From contig NC_016461.1 in assembly GCF_000226115.1 (NCBI RefSeq), positions 744,001 to 808,000 on the forward strand: a stretch of 64,000 bases of DNA, written 5' to 3'. A program made the position numbers and the translations under genes. The DNA is from Thermothielavioides terrestris NRRL 8126 (lineage: Eukaryota > Ascomycota > Sordariomycetes > Sordariales > Chaetomiaceae). Each line of letters begins with the position of its first letter. The stretch's first letter is position 1. Below are positions 32,101-42,334 of this stretch, one piece after another. The notes below the pieces were generated by a model, which did no database searches, had not been told where the DNA came from, and worked only from the letters and a program-made list of their open reading frames with translations.

Positions 32101-32830
32101 TATATAGTACAACTAGCTTAAATATCTCTTAGCCTACTAGTTTATACTCAATAATAGAGACTCGTCTATAACTAGAGTAAGCCCGAACTACCTCCTCTAT
32201 AGGTTTGATATAAGCCTTATATAGCTTATTACGATCTCGACGACGTTTATAGCATCTTTAGAAGATTATATTGCTAGGTTCCTCTATTACCTAAAGGAGG
32301 GGATAGAGTAGACTTAAATAGCTATTATATATATATAGTAGCGGTAGTAGACGAATATAAACCGCTCCCGCCGCCTAGCTAAGAGGTTCTAAGTAGAGGA
32401 CGAGGTATAGCTCTCTCTATACAATATAAAGACGAACTGCCCTAGTAAGAAGCTCGACTAGCTAAATACTAAGTATAAGGTAGTTGTAGTACCGACCTTA
32501 TTAACAATGACGTTCGACGTACTAAGTAGTCTATACCTAACCTTCTATATTGACTTAGTTAAACGAGTAGCTTCCAACCTACTCTTTTCGTAGAAAGTTA
32601 TAGATAAGAGACTAGACCCTATATAGGTTATATCGAAGGAGGGTATTCTTTAATAGAAATATAGGGTAGAGGTAATCCTTAAAGCTTAGAACGTAAGAGG
32701 GAGAGGGAATAACTATAATATATACGTTAAGTAGGTAGATTACAACAAACTAATATAGGAGCTTTTAGAGAACTTCCTAGAGACTACTATACTCGATAAG
32801 TTCGAATAGGAGTAGGGAGATATATAATAC
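29196..32830 (+). pseudogene. Pol remnant of the Gypsy element (RT, RNase H, integrase)
   Basis: Reading the plus strand through TAG/TAA stops gives a recognisable Ty3/Gypsy order. A protease-like part comes first. RT follows near 29990-30440, where the catalytic YxDD site appears as YLNNI at 30398-30412 (both Asp codons changed to Asn by G-to-A). RNase H lies near 30770-31080. Integrase follows, with a zinc-binding outline near 31550-31690 and an ISINFITDLP-like core start near 31752. The changed active site and dozens of stops make it inactive. Confidence 0.75.
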
Positions 32831-34952
32831 AATAATAGGCTAGTATTGAACTAGAGGAGGAAGGGGAAACGTCGTATTCGTATATAGACTACCCTATAAA
32901 GACTAGCTACTTAGACAAATATAACTATATAGGTATAGGAAAACTATAATACGCCTAAGTCTAGTTATCCTCCTAAACCTAGATAGAATAGAACTATATA
33001 TAAAAAAACAATAGGATATACTAACGGCGTTACTTATTTAAGGTCTATAACGGGACCTATATTAGTAATCTCTTCTTTATCTTCGAATAGATATATAGAT
33101 AGAGCAGGTATATAAAGGGGTAGAGCAGCGACGTAAGGGGTCTAAAGCAAGGGCTATATATACGTTTGACAGATATATAGTATATCCTCTACTAGGGAGG
33201 AAGGGCGTCGACTATAGTATAGGTTATAGGCGGGGGAACGTATATAGAGAGAATAGTAGAGGCGAGACCTCTAAGGGGTATAGATAGGCAAAGGGGTAGT
33301 AAACGCGATAATATAGTCCGCGAAGTGTAAATTCGTCTCTAGGACGGTTGTCTAAGACTACGCTATAGTATAAACAGCCTCTACGATACGCCGATTCTCT
33401 CGCTAGGAGGAATTAAGATATTACACTATATATTTAACTAGGCGGCTATAATACTATATAGCGAGGTTGTTCTAAAGAGCCTAGTATAGAACTAGGGCTT
33501 TTCACTAGCCTAGGGTCGAAGGAGATGAAAGGGAGGCTAGAAGTACGTCGAATACAAAGGTAGAGTATACTAGAGACCAATGCTATAGGGCTATACTAAT
33601 CGCGTTATAGAAGCTATATACGAAAGTACTAAATTATAGCGTTAAGATAGTATAATAGGCTAGCTCGGTCTTAGTCTTCTTCTAAGTAGGCTCGGCAATG
33701 GCTTAGTTGTCGATATAAAACTTAACTAAGCGTTTTAAACTAGTATATAGAGAGGCGTTCGTTGCCTAGAGTACTAGATCCTAACGACACTTAGTATAGG
33801 CTTTAATATATTCTAAGTAGCTTTCTCCCTAGCTTTAAATGTAATCTACTAAGTTACTACGAAAAAGCTACTCAATATAATTGAGATAGACGTCTCCCTC
33901 CTCCTTCGGGAGAGCATTATCCTTATTATTAAAATCTCCCTCTACGATATAGCTACTAATAGTATAACAAAAGGAATTACTACAATTATTATAGTTCTAT
34001 CTAGGACGCTATTAGCTTCTAATCTAGGGCTAGAGCAGGCTCGATATAGGGTAATGTATATTACGATCTTAGTTATCGTCCCCTCTAGGACGACGTCCCT
34101 CGTCGTTATCTCTAAGAGAAGCGACTACTACCAACATTTTAGTAAATAAGTCTTGGGAATATATTAGAATTGTAAAAGAAATAGGAAGCTACTATAGAAG
34201 GCGAAGCGAATAGATAGAACGTATACGAGCTATATATATAGAGGAGGCGGCTAAGGGACCGAGCGAATGTAAAAAGGAAAGATTATAGGACAAGTTAGGC
34301 GTAAAATAGAAATATAGCGAATATAGTTAGTAAAGTAGTTGAATATATAATAACGACGACGGGGCCAATATAATAGAAGTATAGACGCTAGACAACTATA
34401 TAGCTTATATAAAAAGAGGCTAACAATATATAAGGTAAACGCTTAATAGAGTAAGTAGAAGGCGAGAAAAAACGTAAAGGGTAGAAGATATATATAGGAT
34501 AGAAGTACAATAAACAAAGAATATATATAAAGCGAGATAAAGAGAGAAATGTCGATATATAAGTAGGAGGAAGACAAAGTCGTAGAAGTAGGGAAAAGGC
34601 GTATACTAAAAACGAGAAAAGAATATAAAGAGCGAGTTCGTATAAAGGGAGGGGTTTTATTAGCAATGGATAGAGGGTTTATTATATCCGATTAACGGAT
34701 ATACCTTATACAATATAGCTATTATAGAAGAGAGCGTAGAGCGAGGAAAGGGCTAATTAGCATCCTATAAAAGCGAGGTAAATAAACAACCTATAGCTAG
34801 GCAATAGGATTATAGGTAGTAGCGCTAAACTACCTAAATATTAGGTTAGACATCGGCGTTCGCTATAATCGACCCTACGCTACACCAAATCTACACCTAG
34901 CGCTACGCTATATATACCTTAAACCAACTCCCTATTCGGGAAGGGGGGGGTA
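32831..34952. other. 3' internal part of the Gypsy element
   Basis: 2.1 kb of RIP-type AT-rich DNA between pol and the 3' LTR, more than most Gypsy elements have there. On the minus strand, from an ATG at 34137 down to about 33490, one frame is interrupted almost only by TAG/TAA, which RIP creates from Gln and Trp codons. This may be the ghost of an antisense gene. The end carries the purine run gggaagggggggg (34938-34950), the likely PPT. Confidence 0.5.
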
Positions 34953-35212
34953 TATTATAGACCAGGCTATACCTAGGCTAGGTATATAGGGCTATACCTA
35001 GGATCTATAGCGGTCCTATGACGGGCCTACCACGGGCCTAAGGCGGACCCGCCTCGCGCTCGGAATAACATTGGCCCGAGCCCCCTATACGCGAGCCCCT
35101 AAAAACTCTGTACGCGAGAATCGTAGCCTATACTTCTCCTTTTCTCTCCTTAAGGTAGTTGAATAGAACATCGTACGCTTATCTACAGACGCTATAAGGC
35201 CAGCACGTTATA
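34953..35212 (+). repeat. 3' LTR of the Gypsy element
   Basis: 260 bp, aligns end to end with the 5' LTR. It starts TATTATAG, ends GTTATA and is followed by gggca, the likely unmutated copy of the target site. Confidence 0.85.
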
Positions 35213-35970
35213 GGGCACCACAGCTATAACGTAGGCACCACGGCTACAACGTGGGCACCAGGGCTACAACGTAGGCACCAGGGCTACAACGCAGGCACTA
35301 GGGGCATACTATAGGTATCGGGGGCATGCTATAGGCACTGGGGCTACAACGCGGGCACCGGGGGCATACCGTAGGCACTGGGGGTATGCCGTGGGCACTG
35401 GGGGCATGCCGTGGGCACCACGGCCACAACGTGGGCACCAGGGCTATAACACGAGCACCAGGGGCATACCATAGGCACTAGGGGCATGCCGTGGGCACTA
35501 GGGGCATGCCATAGGCACCGAGGGTATACCGTAGGCACTGGGGCCACAACGTGGGCACTAGGGGCATACCGTGGGCACTGGGGCTACAACGTAGGCACCG
35601 AGGGTATACCGTGGGCACCGGGGGCATGCCGTGGGCACCAGGGGCATATAGGCACCGAGGGCATGCCGTGGGCACCACGGCTATAACGTAGGCACCGGGG
35701 CTACAACATAGGCACCGGGGGCACAACGCAGGCACCATAGCCACAACGCGGGCACCACGGCCACAACGCGGGCACCGGGGGCATGCTATAGGCACCAGGG
35801 GCATGCCGTAGGCACCGGGGGCATGCTGTAGGCACTGGGGGCATGCCGTGGGCACCAGGGCCACAACGCAGGCACCGAGGGCATACCAGGGCTACAACAC
35901 AGGCACCGAGAGCACAACGCAGGCACCGGGGGCACAGCGCGGGCACCGGGGGTATAACGCAGGCACAACG
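35213..35970. repeat. 20-bp minisatellite array
   Basis: Roughly 38 head-to-tail 20-bp units starting GTGGGCACC or GTAGGCACT and ending either GGGGGCATGCC or GGCTACAAC/GGCCACAAC. Units differ mainly by C/T and G/A, so the array too may have been touched by RIP. One unit near 35646 is shortened. Open frames through it are products of the repeat. The left end of the same array lies at 20020-20069. Confidence 0.85.
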
Positions 35971-36107
35971 TAGGTAGGTAGGCAACTGTAGGAGCCGTAG
36001 GCCGGGAGGCAAACCGTAGGCCAGCAGTTCGCACCTCAGGTAATGTAGGTAGCCAGTAGTAACAGTAAGCAAGTCATATGATGTAAAAATGCAGACAAAA
36101 AACCCAC

Positions 36108-36137
36108 GAGCCCGCGAAGCGGGCTCCAAACCCCTAG
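36108..36137 (+). mobile_element. Possible Helitron 3' terminus (hairpin plus CTAG)
   Basis: gagcccgcgaagcgggctc (36108-36126) is a perfect 8-bp stem with a GAA loop, followed after 7 bases by CTAG (36134-36137) and then T. Helitrons end in a short GC-rich hairpin, then CTRR, and insert before T (established). No helicase gene or 5' TC end was identified, so only a non-autonomous or truncated copy could be meant. Confidence 0.35.
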
Positions 36138-36644
36138 TGTAAGTGTAACTGCTCTTTTCGTGTCAGAGTACAATGTATATGAAGGTAGGATGCAGAAGCA
36201 GCACCGAACTACACTAAAATAAACAATACTGTCAAGCTCGTCATTAAAATCATTACTGACATTTCTGAACTCCCACTTCATTCTTTGTTGCCTTCCCTAC
36301 TGTAAGGGTCTTGTATGCTAGCCGGTTGCAACAATCGGCTTGCTACAACTGCCCCTCAACACAACCTCCTTGGCGGGACTCACCACCTCAAGCATGTAAA
36401 CTTGACGAGCGGTGGATCGCTAAGCTGAGTGCGGACGAGGTAGGCACAGGGAGAAATAGGGGAAAGGGGAGTAACTGGTAATGGGGTTCAGGGGCTTTTA
36501 GGGGTGCCGATCTTAAGCAGCCCCAGCTCTCAATCAGTAAACCACCTCATTGAATACAGAGCAAGCCGCAATAGAAAGTCACCTGTAAAGCAAGGCCAGA
36601 ATCCAATTCAGCCACATACAGGCTCCCTCGCCCCGTTAGCGAGT
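36138..36644. other. Right edge of the repeat block and 3' flank
   Basis: Composition returns to normal. It contains the likely 3' UTR of the next minus-strand gene. No gene or repeat recognised. Confidence 0.5.
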
Positions 36645-37556
36645 TCACACAAATTTACCCGCCAGCGCCACCAGCCCGCCCAGCCCGCCCGCGCCCCCTT
36701 CCTGGCCCCCGAGGCCGCGGCTCTTGAGGTACATCTTGAGCGCCATCTCGCCCGCCTTCATGACGGCGCTCTGCTTGTCCGCGCCGGCGGCGACCCGGCC
36801 CTGCGACGCCTGCGCGTCGAACAGCTTGGACGCCTCGGCCATCGCCAGCCCGACCAGCGCGTTCTGGCTCTGGTTGTGCCCGCTCGGCGACGCGCTGGAC
36901 GAGGTGAAGAGCTTGAGCGCCTGCATGGCCGCCGCGCTGCCGAGGCTGGAGGAGGAGGCTTGCTCTTCGTGGTGGGAGGAGGAGGACGAGCCGAAGAATT
37001 TGCGGTGGGATTGGACTGCGTCTGTTTGGTTGGGGGGATGGGGATGTTAGCATATTGTGCTAGCTAGGGGATGATGGTTTTGGGAATGGAAGTACGGGGG
37101 CGCGGGGGGCGAAAGAGGGAGTGAGAAAGGCGTACCCTCCTCGTCAATGTCTTCCTCGGCGACCTGCGACATTGACTTATTCTGGAGCAGCTTGCCAATC
37201 ACGTTGGAGAAGAAGTCTTCGTCTTCCGGCGCGTGGCTGGCTGCGGCCGAGGCAGCACCATGCAGGTCGTCGTCGCCAGGGTGCGGGTAGCCGCCGCCGG
37301 CGGGGTAAGCGCCGCCGTGGGCCACTAGCGCGCATGTGAGCTGATATCATGGAGCAAGCAAGACATGGAACTTGTGCAAGAGACGCCTTGTGAACGCAGG
37401 CCGGACGTACTGTTGCCGCCGCCCTGGTGTCCTAGATGGCAAGACCGTCAGTAGCCTGTGGAAAGGCTCGCGCAGAAAGGCCCATCACTCACCCTCGGGA
37501 CGTTCGTCGTCGTCGCCGAACACCTTCTCGACTGCCTTGCCGAGCAGCTTGTCCAT
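36645..37556 (-). CDS. DUF7721-like ('beta-flanking') fungal protein
   Basis: Four exons: 37556-37493, 37431-37411, 37324-37136 and 37021-36645; 216 residues. All three introns have GT..AG ends and join in phase. Exon 2 is only 21 nt long. The N-terminus MDKLLGKAVEKVFG is a likely amphipathic helix. A Gly/Pro/Asp-rich stretch follows, then FFSNVIGKLLQNK. The conserved C-terminal part reads SQNALVGLAMAEASKLFDAQ, then AGADKQSAVMKAGEMALKMYLKSRG. I have seen this C-terminal pattern in small fungal proteins labelled beta-flanking protein; no biochemical role is known to me. It ends LVALAGKFV. Confidence 0.7.
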
Positions 37557-38250
37557 GTTTGGAGGAGTTGTAGAGTCGTAGCGTTTAGTGGTGCTGGAGT
37601 CTGGCAAGACGGGTTCAGCAACTCAATGTTTTGGGAGCTTGGTAGTTACCCTCTCCTCCTGAGGTGACTGACCTCCTTTTTAACGCGTCATAGGAACCCG
37701 CGCTGTTGCCAGGCAGTGGAGGGGGGTGGAGAAAGAGTAAAAGGAGTGCCCAGCTGAGCTATTGCGGGGTAAGTGACAAGGGGAGCTGAATCAGGGAGGG
37801 GAAGCGTTCAGGTCTCCAAGGGTCCTGAATGAATGGAGCCCAATTGGAGCTGTAACACGTTTCCACACGTTGCTCCAATAGCTGCTCGCGGGATACAGCT
37901 TCCAGATGCTCCAGATGAAGCCATCGGCTTCCCAGAACGAACAGCGCGATGATGCTTGACGTGAAGCTGCATTTCTTGGCCCATCTGCCGGACTTGGCCG
38001 CAAGCACAGCACCACAACCGGCAGACGACCTGGTTATCAGGCAGCCTCACTGTCCATGCTTTTTGAGCCGCCACACATCTTTCACGTTGCCCACCGGAAT
38101 CTCCTAGATGCGAGCCAACGAGTGCGTTGCCATCCAAGAATTGTCCGTCTTAAGTTTTGTCTGCTGGTACACTCTGTGCCGCCATGGCAGCTGGCATATG
38201 CAGTTCCCATCCTGTCACACTTACCCTAGAACGCAGACCGGCGAATGCCG
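37557..38250. other. Intergenic between the DUF7721-like gene and wc-2
   Basis: Both neighbours are on the minus strand, so this 690 bp holds the wc-2 3' UTR and the promoter of the downstream gene. No other gene seen. Confidence 0.5.
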
Positions 38251-39761
38251 CTAACCCGCAGTCTCAGTCTCGTGGGCATGATGCTCGGTGGCCCCAGCAG
38301 TGCCGGTGTGTCCGCTCTTCTTCTTCTCCTTCTTCGCCCACCGTAGCCCGCAGGCATTGCAAAGCGTCTTCGGCCCACTGGGACCCTTTCGCCATTCGGG
38401 AGACTCCAATGTCCCTAAAACTAGCAATCAGCGTCGTCAATCTCTGAGGCAACAGGGCCGCATTTACCGCAATCCGTGCACACGTATTCCTCCGCCAATT
38501 TGAGCTTCTTCTTCTTCTCCCCTGCCCGCTGGTCCCCCTCCTCGGAAGTGGCGATGCCGGCCTCCCCCGTAATCAGGGACGGGTTAGGATTGCCCGTCGA
38601 GATACCGCGGCTCCTCTCCCCTTCTTGGTACCGGAGCCCTGTGAGCATCTCGATCGTGTCGGCGCGGCTGGCGGTTGCCGAGGGGCGACGGGTGCCTGGA
38701 ACGGTAGTACGCTCGGCCGTCCCGCTATCTACGGACATACGCCGCTCCTGCGGCAGACCGGAAAATTCCATACCCGGTTGTAATGGCATTGCTCCCAGGG
38801 GCATGCCGCCGCCGTCAGACGGCGTGGCCTCCTGGCTCTGAAACCATGCCCTCTCAGATTCCTCGGCCTCCTCTTGCTCTTCCCTCCGGAGCTCGGCAAT
38901 CTTGCGCTTGAGCCGCTCATTCTCCATCTTGTGCTCGAGGAACGAATCGAGCAGCGCCGCATTCTTGGTGGGATACGGCCTGGCCATCATAAAGACGGCC
39001 TGGCAAAAGGGCGTCGGGTTCTCCGGGTTGGGCGCAAACTTGGCAGCGGCGATGTGGCCGTGGCCAACCGCTTCGAAGACGGCATAGGTCCCGTCCTTCT
39101 TCCGGAGCCTGTAGAAGATGCGCAGCGGCGTTCCCGAGGCGATCGACTCATTCAGCTCCGCGGTGAAGACGCCGACATCGTCCGGATGCAGCAGCTTCTG
39201 CATGAAAATGCCACGGAGCTCGGCAGGCCTGTAGCCCGTCAGGCGCTCGGCACTCGGCGAGACGTGTTTGATCCTCCCATTGGCGTCCAAGATGTGCAGC
39301 ACATCCTGCAGTTCCTCGACCACCTTGGCCGGCCAATTACGCCGCTTGGTGAAGTCGGTGAGTGTGCCCGGGTTGCTGGCACTGCCGGCGCCGACGCCTT
39401 CCCGGGCCGGGTTGGCCGTGTTCTCCGGATTGGCGGCCGTGGAATCGGGTGGCGAGTAAGATGTCGAGGATGGTTGAGCTGACGCCGTGGCAAAGGACTT
39501 TGGCAACGGGCCGCTCGGATCCAAACTCATGGCCATGGCTTCGTCGAGCGCAAGAAATAGGGAATTGTCCAGCAGCACGTGCGACTGTGCTGGATCGATG
39601 TTCACCTGCGCGGCCGAGTGGCCATAGGGGTCAGTTGCGTCGGGATGCTCCGCAAGAGAATCGAACGGCGGACCTGCAGCGCAGTGATGTCTGGACCAAG
39701 GCCCATGGGCACTCCAAAGGTGAGTGAAGAGACCGCCGGGCAAAGAGGATCCATGGGGCAT
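38251..39761 (-). CDS. wc-2: White collar 2, PAS/GATA blue-light and clock transcription factor
   Basis: Two exons: 39761-38468 and 38414-38251, 485 residues (Neurospora WC-2 is about 530). The 53-bp intron splits the first GATA finger motif right after CTDC. A PAS domain covers about 149-262 ([31 protein letters not shown]). It is followed by a charged helix ([23 protein letters not shown]), and by one C-terminal GATA zinc finger, [16 protein letters not shown] ending [16 protein letters not shown] (Cx2Cx18Cx2C). In Neurospora WC-2 pairs with the photoreceptor WC-1 through PAS domains and binds light-response and clock promoters. As expected for WC-2, the PAS domain lacks the flavin-binding LOV signature. 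An upstream CAG/CTG-rich stretch (about 39785-39835) lies in the 5' leader. Confidence 0.95.
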
Positions 39762-41976
39762 GATGATGGCAAAGAAGGCGCCGAGGCAGTAGCAACAGCA
39801 GCAAAAGCAGCCGCAGCAGCAGTAGCTGCAAGAGGACGTCGCAGTAAGGGGCCAAGAACAAGTGTTTCTTCTAATCTAGTGATACCCATTGTTGAGACAG
39901 CAAAACGATAAGACCAGAAGACGAGACACGACAATCGACAAACGCAAGATGGAAGCAGCTTCCCCTCATGTGCGGGAGAGATGTCGTGGAACAGTTCATG
40001 TGGGCTGCAAAGAAATGGAAGCTTCCAAGCTTTACACAAGCACAGCAGTGGGCGTACTTCAATGGCAGAGCGACCTCCACCGGTGGTCCAGGCCCGTCAA
40101 CCGTGTTGACTGGGCGCGCGGCGATCACGGTACGACAGCGGCGGGGGCGGGGCTCGAAGGAGAACGGATTGGCAAAGGGGGGATGGGAACTTGGTATTCC
40201 ACCATGGGAATCTTCAGGCTCCCCACTCCTCTGCAGTTCGAGACCTCGAACCAGGTCCGTCGGCGCCAATGGATCAAAGCCAACCAACGGCAGCGATGTG
40301 TAGTACCAAGCTGGCACACAGCTTGGCGGCGTTGCCGCTTGTGGTACCGTCTCACTCGGCCGGAGAGGTTACTCCAGGCGAGATGCCGAAGGATGGATCT
40401 GCAGGGAACGGTGCACTAGAATTGCCTTTTTGAAGTGCGGTCCAACAACGTTGGATGATTTTTGGTTCGGGGATTGATGAGAAAGGTCTGCCTTTTTCGT
40501 TTGTGATGAGAGAGAAATTTGCCTCGCTAAAATCCAATTCAATCACCAATGCGTAATTCTTTTATCCGGCCAGTGAGCAGCCTCGGTTGCTGCATCTCCA
40601 TGCAACAATCCAGGGCCCAAGACCGCATGGGCGGGCTACCAGGCCTTCGCGAGCCCACTCGGCTAGATGCATGGCTGGAGCCATGTTTGATTGCCAGCAC
40701 GACCAATTTGCGTTGACCTGAGTTGAAGTGAGTCCAATTGAGTCCAATTGAGTCCAATTGAGTCCAATTGAGTCCAATTGAGTCCAATTGAGTCCAATTG
40801 AGTCCAATTGAGTCCAATTGAGTCGAATTGAGTCGAATTGAGTCGAATTGAGTCGGATTGAGTCGGATTGAGCTAAATTGGGGGCTTCGGACCCTTGGTT
40901 TGAACGAGACCTGAGACTGCGAGACGGTAAGCGTGATCGGGCGGCCGGGCCGAGCCTGCCCAAGACCGAGCCATAGCCGGGGAAGCAAGACAACCGAGCC
41001 AGAGTCGGATTGCCCCGGCGAGGCCGGTCGGAAGGCGGCTCCCTGGCTCGAGCGGTTGTCCAATCCGGTGGGCTGCGGTGGGCTTGGGAACGGCACCGGC
41101 CCCCCTGAGCTTCGCTTCACCACACATTATGTCGCGGCACCGTCAAGTGTCTTGTTCGTGAGAGCCCGAGGAATTAGGAAAATTTGTTGAAGAGCGCCCT
41201 ATGACACACCTGTAAGAGCCAGAGAAGGATTGGGAATGTTGCTCGGTAGTCGCTGCAAATAGTCTGAGTTTCCTATTCTCAAGTCAACATTATTCTCGTT
41301 GATACGTTCTCGATCCCAACTTCGTTGCTGTTAAAGTGATATTGAACTTCATATTCCCCGATTGGCCTGTCAAATTTTGCTCTTGTGCTCTTACCGTCTG
41401 ACTTCGGTTGCTTGTGTTTCTTAACGACATCATTGGAAACGAAGAACTGGCCTTGTTATCAACCTTCCCCTTCCTCTCTAGCTATTAGTAGAGAGCAGAT
41501 CCTGCAATGCTTGCACTAGAGAATGAGAGACTAGAGGTGATGACGAGGACTACCTCTGGGAGGACTTTCTCGCGCCAGATCACACATCTGCCAGTGCTCC
41601 AGACCAGGTAGACGTCGACGAATTTGTTCGGGAGCTGATGCGGAATCCCTGAGCAGTCCCAGGTGAGCAGGGTAGGCCCTGAGGCTATACGAAGTGTCTT
41701 TTAAAACGCGGGCCTGTGAGAAGGAAACTTTGCGATACACCCTCAACAAGGCGCGCAAACCGCTCGGCTCATGTCTTTCCTGACGAGGTTCCTTCACAAG
41801 GCGCCTCCGAAGGCTCACAACCAAGGCTGCTTCGACGGCGACGTGCTAGATGATGCTCACCTAGTGTGGCTCTGGCGCCAACGATCTGGCGAGGCACGCT
41901 TCGACAAGTCCGAGCTTAAGGGAGGTCGTTCTCGCTTATCAGGCTTGGAAGTGGACCGCCGAAACCAACTTCATCC
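39762..41976. other. Intergenic between wc-2 and the tRNA pair
   Basis: 2.2 kb holding the wc-2 promoter and leader, the 10-bp tandem array (listed separately) and AT-richer unassigned DNA at about 41200-41530. No protein gene is supportable; the largest minus-strand frames cross the tandem array. Confidence 0.5.
40731..40880. repeat. 10-bp tandem array (AGTCCAATTG)n
   Basis: Fifteen 10-bp units in exact register: nine agtccaattg, three agtcgaattg, two agtcggattg and one agctaaattg. Degenerate units flank the left side. Variants are grouped at the right end, as expected from one-directional expansion of a single unit type. Confidence 0.95.
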
Positions 41977-42053
41977 GCCCGCATGGCTCAGTGGTAGAGC
42001 GCCAATCTAGTATGGTAAATTGGAGGTCGTCAGTTCGATTCTGGCTGTGGGCA
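41977..42053 (+). tRNA. tRNA-Thr(AGT), copy 1, with 5-nt intron
   Basis: 77 nt. Acceptor GCCCGCA pairs with TGTGGGC (one G-T), D arm GCTC..GAGC, anticodon stem CCAAT/ATTGG, T arm GTCAG-TTCGATT-CTGGC, discriminator A. The anticodon loop is CTAGTA+A once tggta is taken as an intron after position 37, the usual place. No T-run follows before copy 2. Confidence 0.85.
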
Positions 42054-42082
42054 AACAGCCGCCTGCGAAACCAACTTCATCC

Positions 42083-42159
42083 GCCCACATGGCTCAGTGG
42101 TAGAGCGCCAATCTAGTATGGCAAATTGGAGGTCGTCAGTTCGATTCTGGCTGTGGGCA
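42083..42159 (+). tRNA. tRNA-Thr(AGT), copy 2, with 5-nt intron
   Basis: Starts 106 bp after copy 1 and is nearly identical. One change in the acceptor (GCCCACA) makes the stem fully paired, and one change in the intron gives tggca. TTTT at about 42181 can end Pol III transcription. Confidence 0.87.
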
Positions 42160-42334
42160 AACAGTCAGCTGCGCGGTATCTTTTGCCTTTCTTGCTGAAG
42201 CGAAAGAGTGGAGGCTGGGTTCAGCGCTACCCCCGAGCTAAGCGGACTGGTCTCCAGTCTGGTTGACACGCAGGGTGCGGCGCGGGGATAATGAGGACCG
42301 TGCCAATGGCCTGGATACGAGGCCAGCGAGACAT

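Larger units (their letters stand above)
20070..35212 (+). mobile_element. RIP-destroyed Ty3/Gypsy LTR retrotransposon, interrupted by a Copia element
   Basis: Paired 260-bp LTRs (20070-20329, 34953-35212) bound an element that would be about 7.6 kb without the Copia insertion at 21610-29190. Flanking pentamers gagca (20065-20069) and gggca (35213-35217) look like a target duplication with one G-to-A change. The internal DNA is AT-rich with stops in every frame, almost all TAG or TAA, as expected when RIP turns CAG, CAA and TGG into stops. Gag and pol remnants can be followed on the plus strand. Protease and RT lie after the Copia insertion, so the younger element sits between gag and pol. 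The PPT is the purine run at 34938-34950. Nothing here can be functional. Confidence 0.88.

Noticed and set aside
35213..35970. CRISPR-like array
   Set aside because: Units are directly adjacent with no spacers, and the genome is eukaryotic. The 10-bp array at 40731 is excluded for the same reasons.
35344..36129. Minus-strand frames of 67-142 codons in the minisatellite
   Set aside because: They repeat the 20-bp unit as amino acids (MPPVP, RCLRHAPGA) and exist only because the units rarely contain stops.
40539..41123. 194-codon minus-strand frame
   Set aside because: Its core is a translation of the 10-bp tandem array (SIGLNWTQLD repeats).
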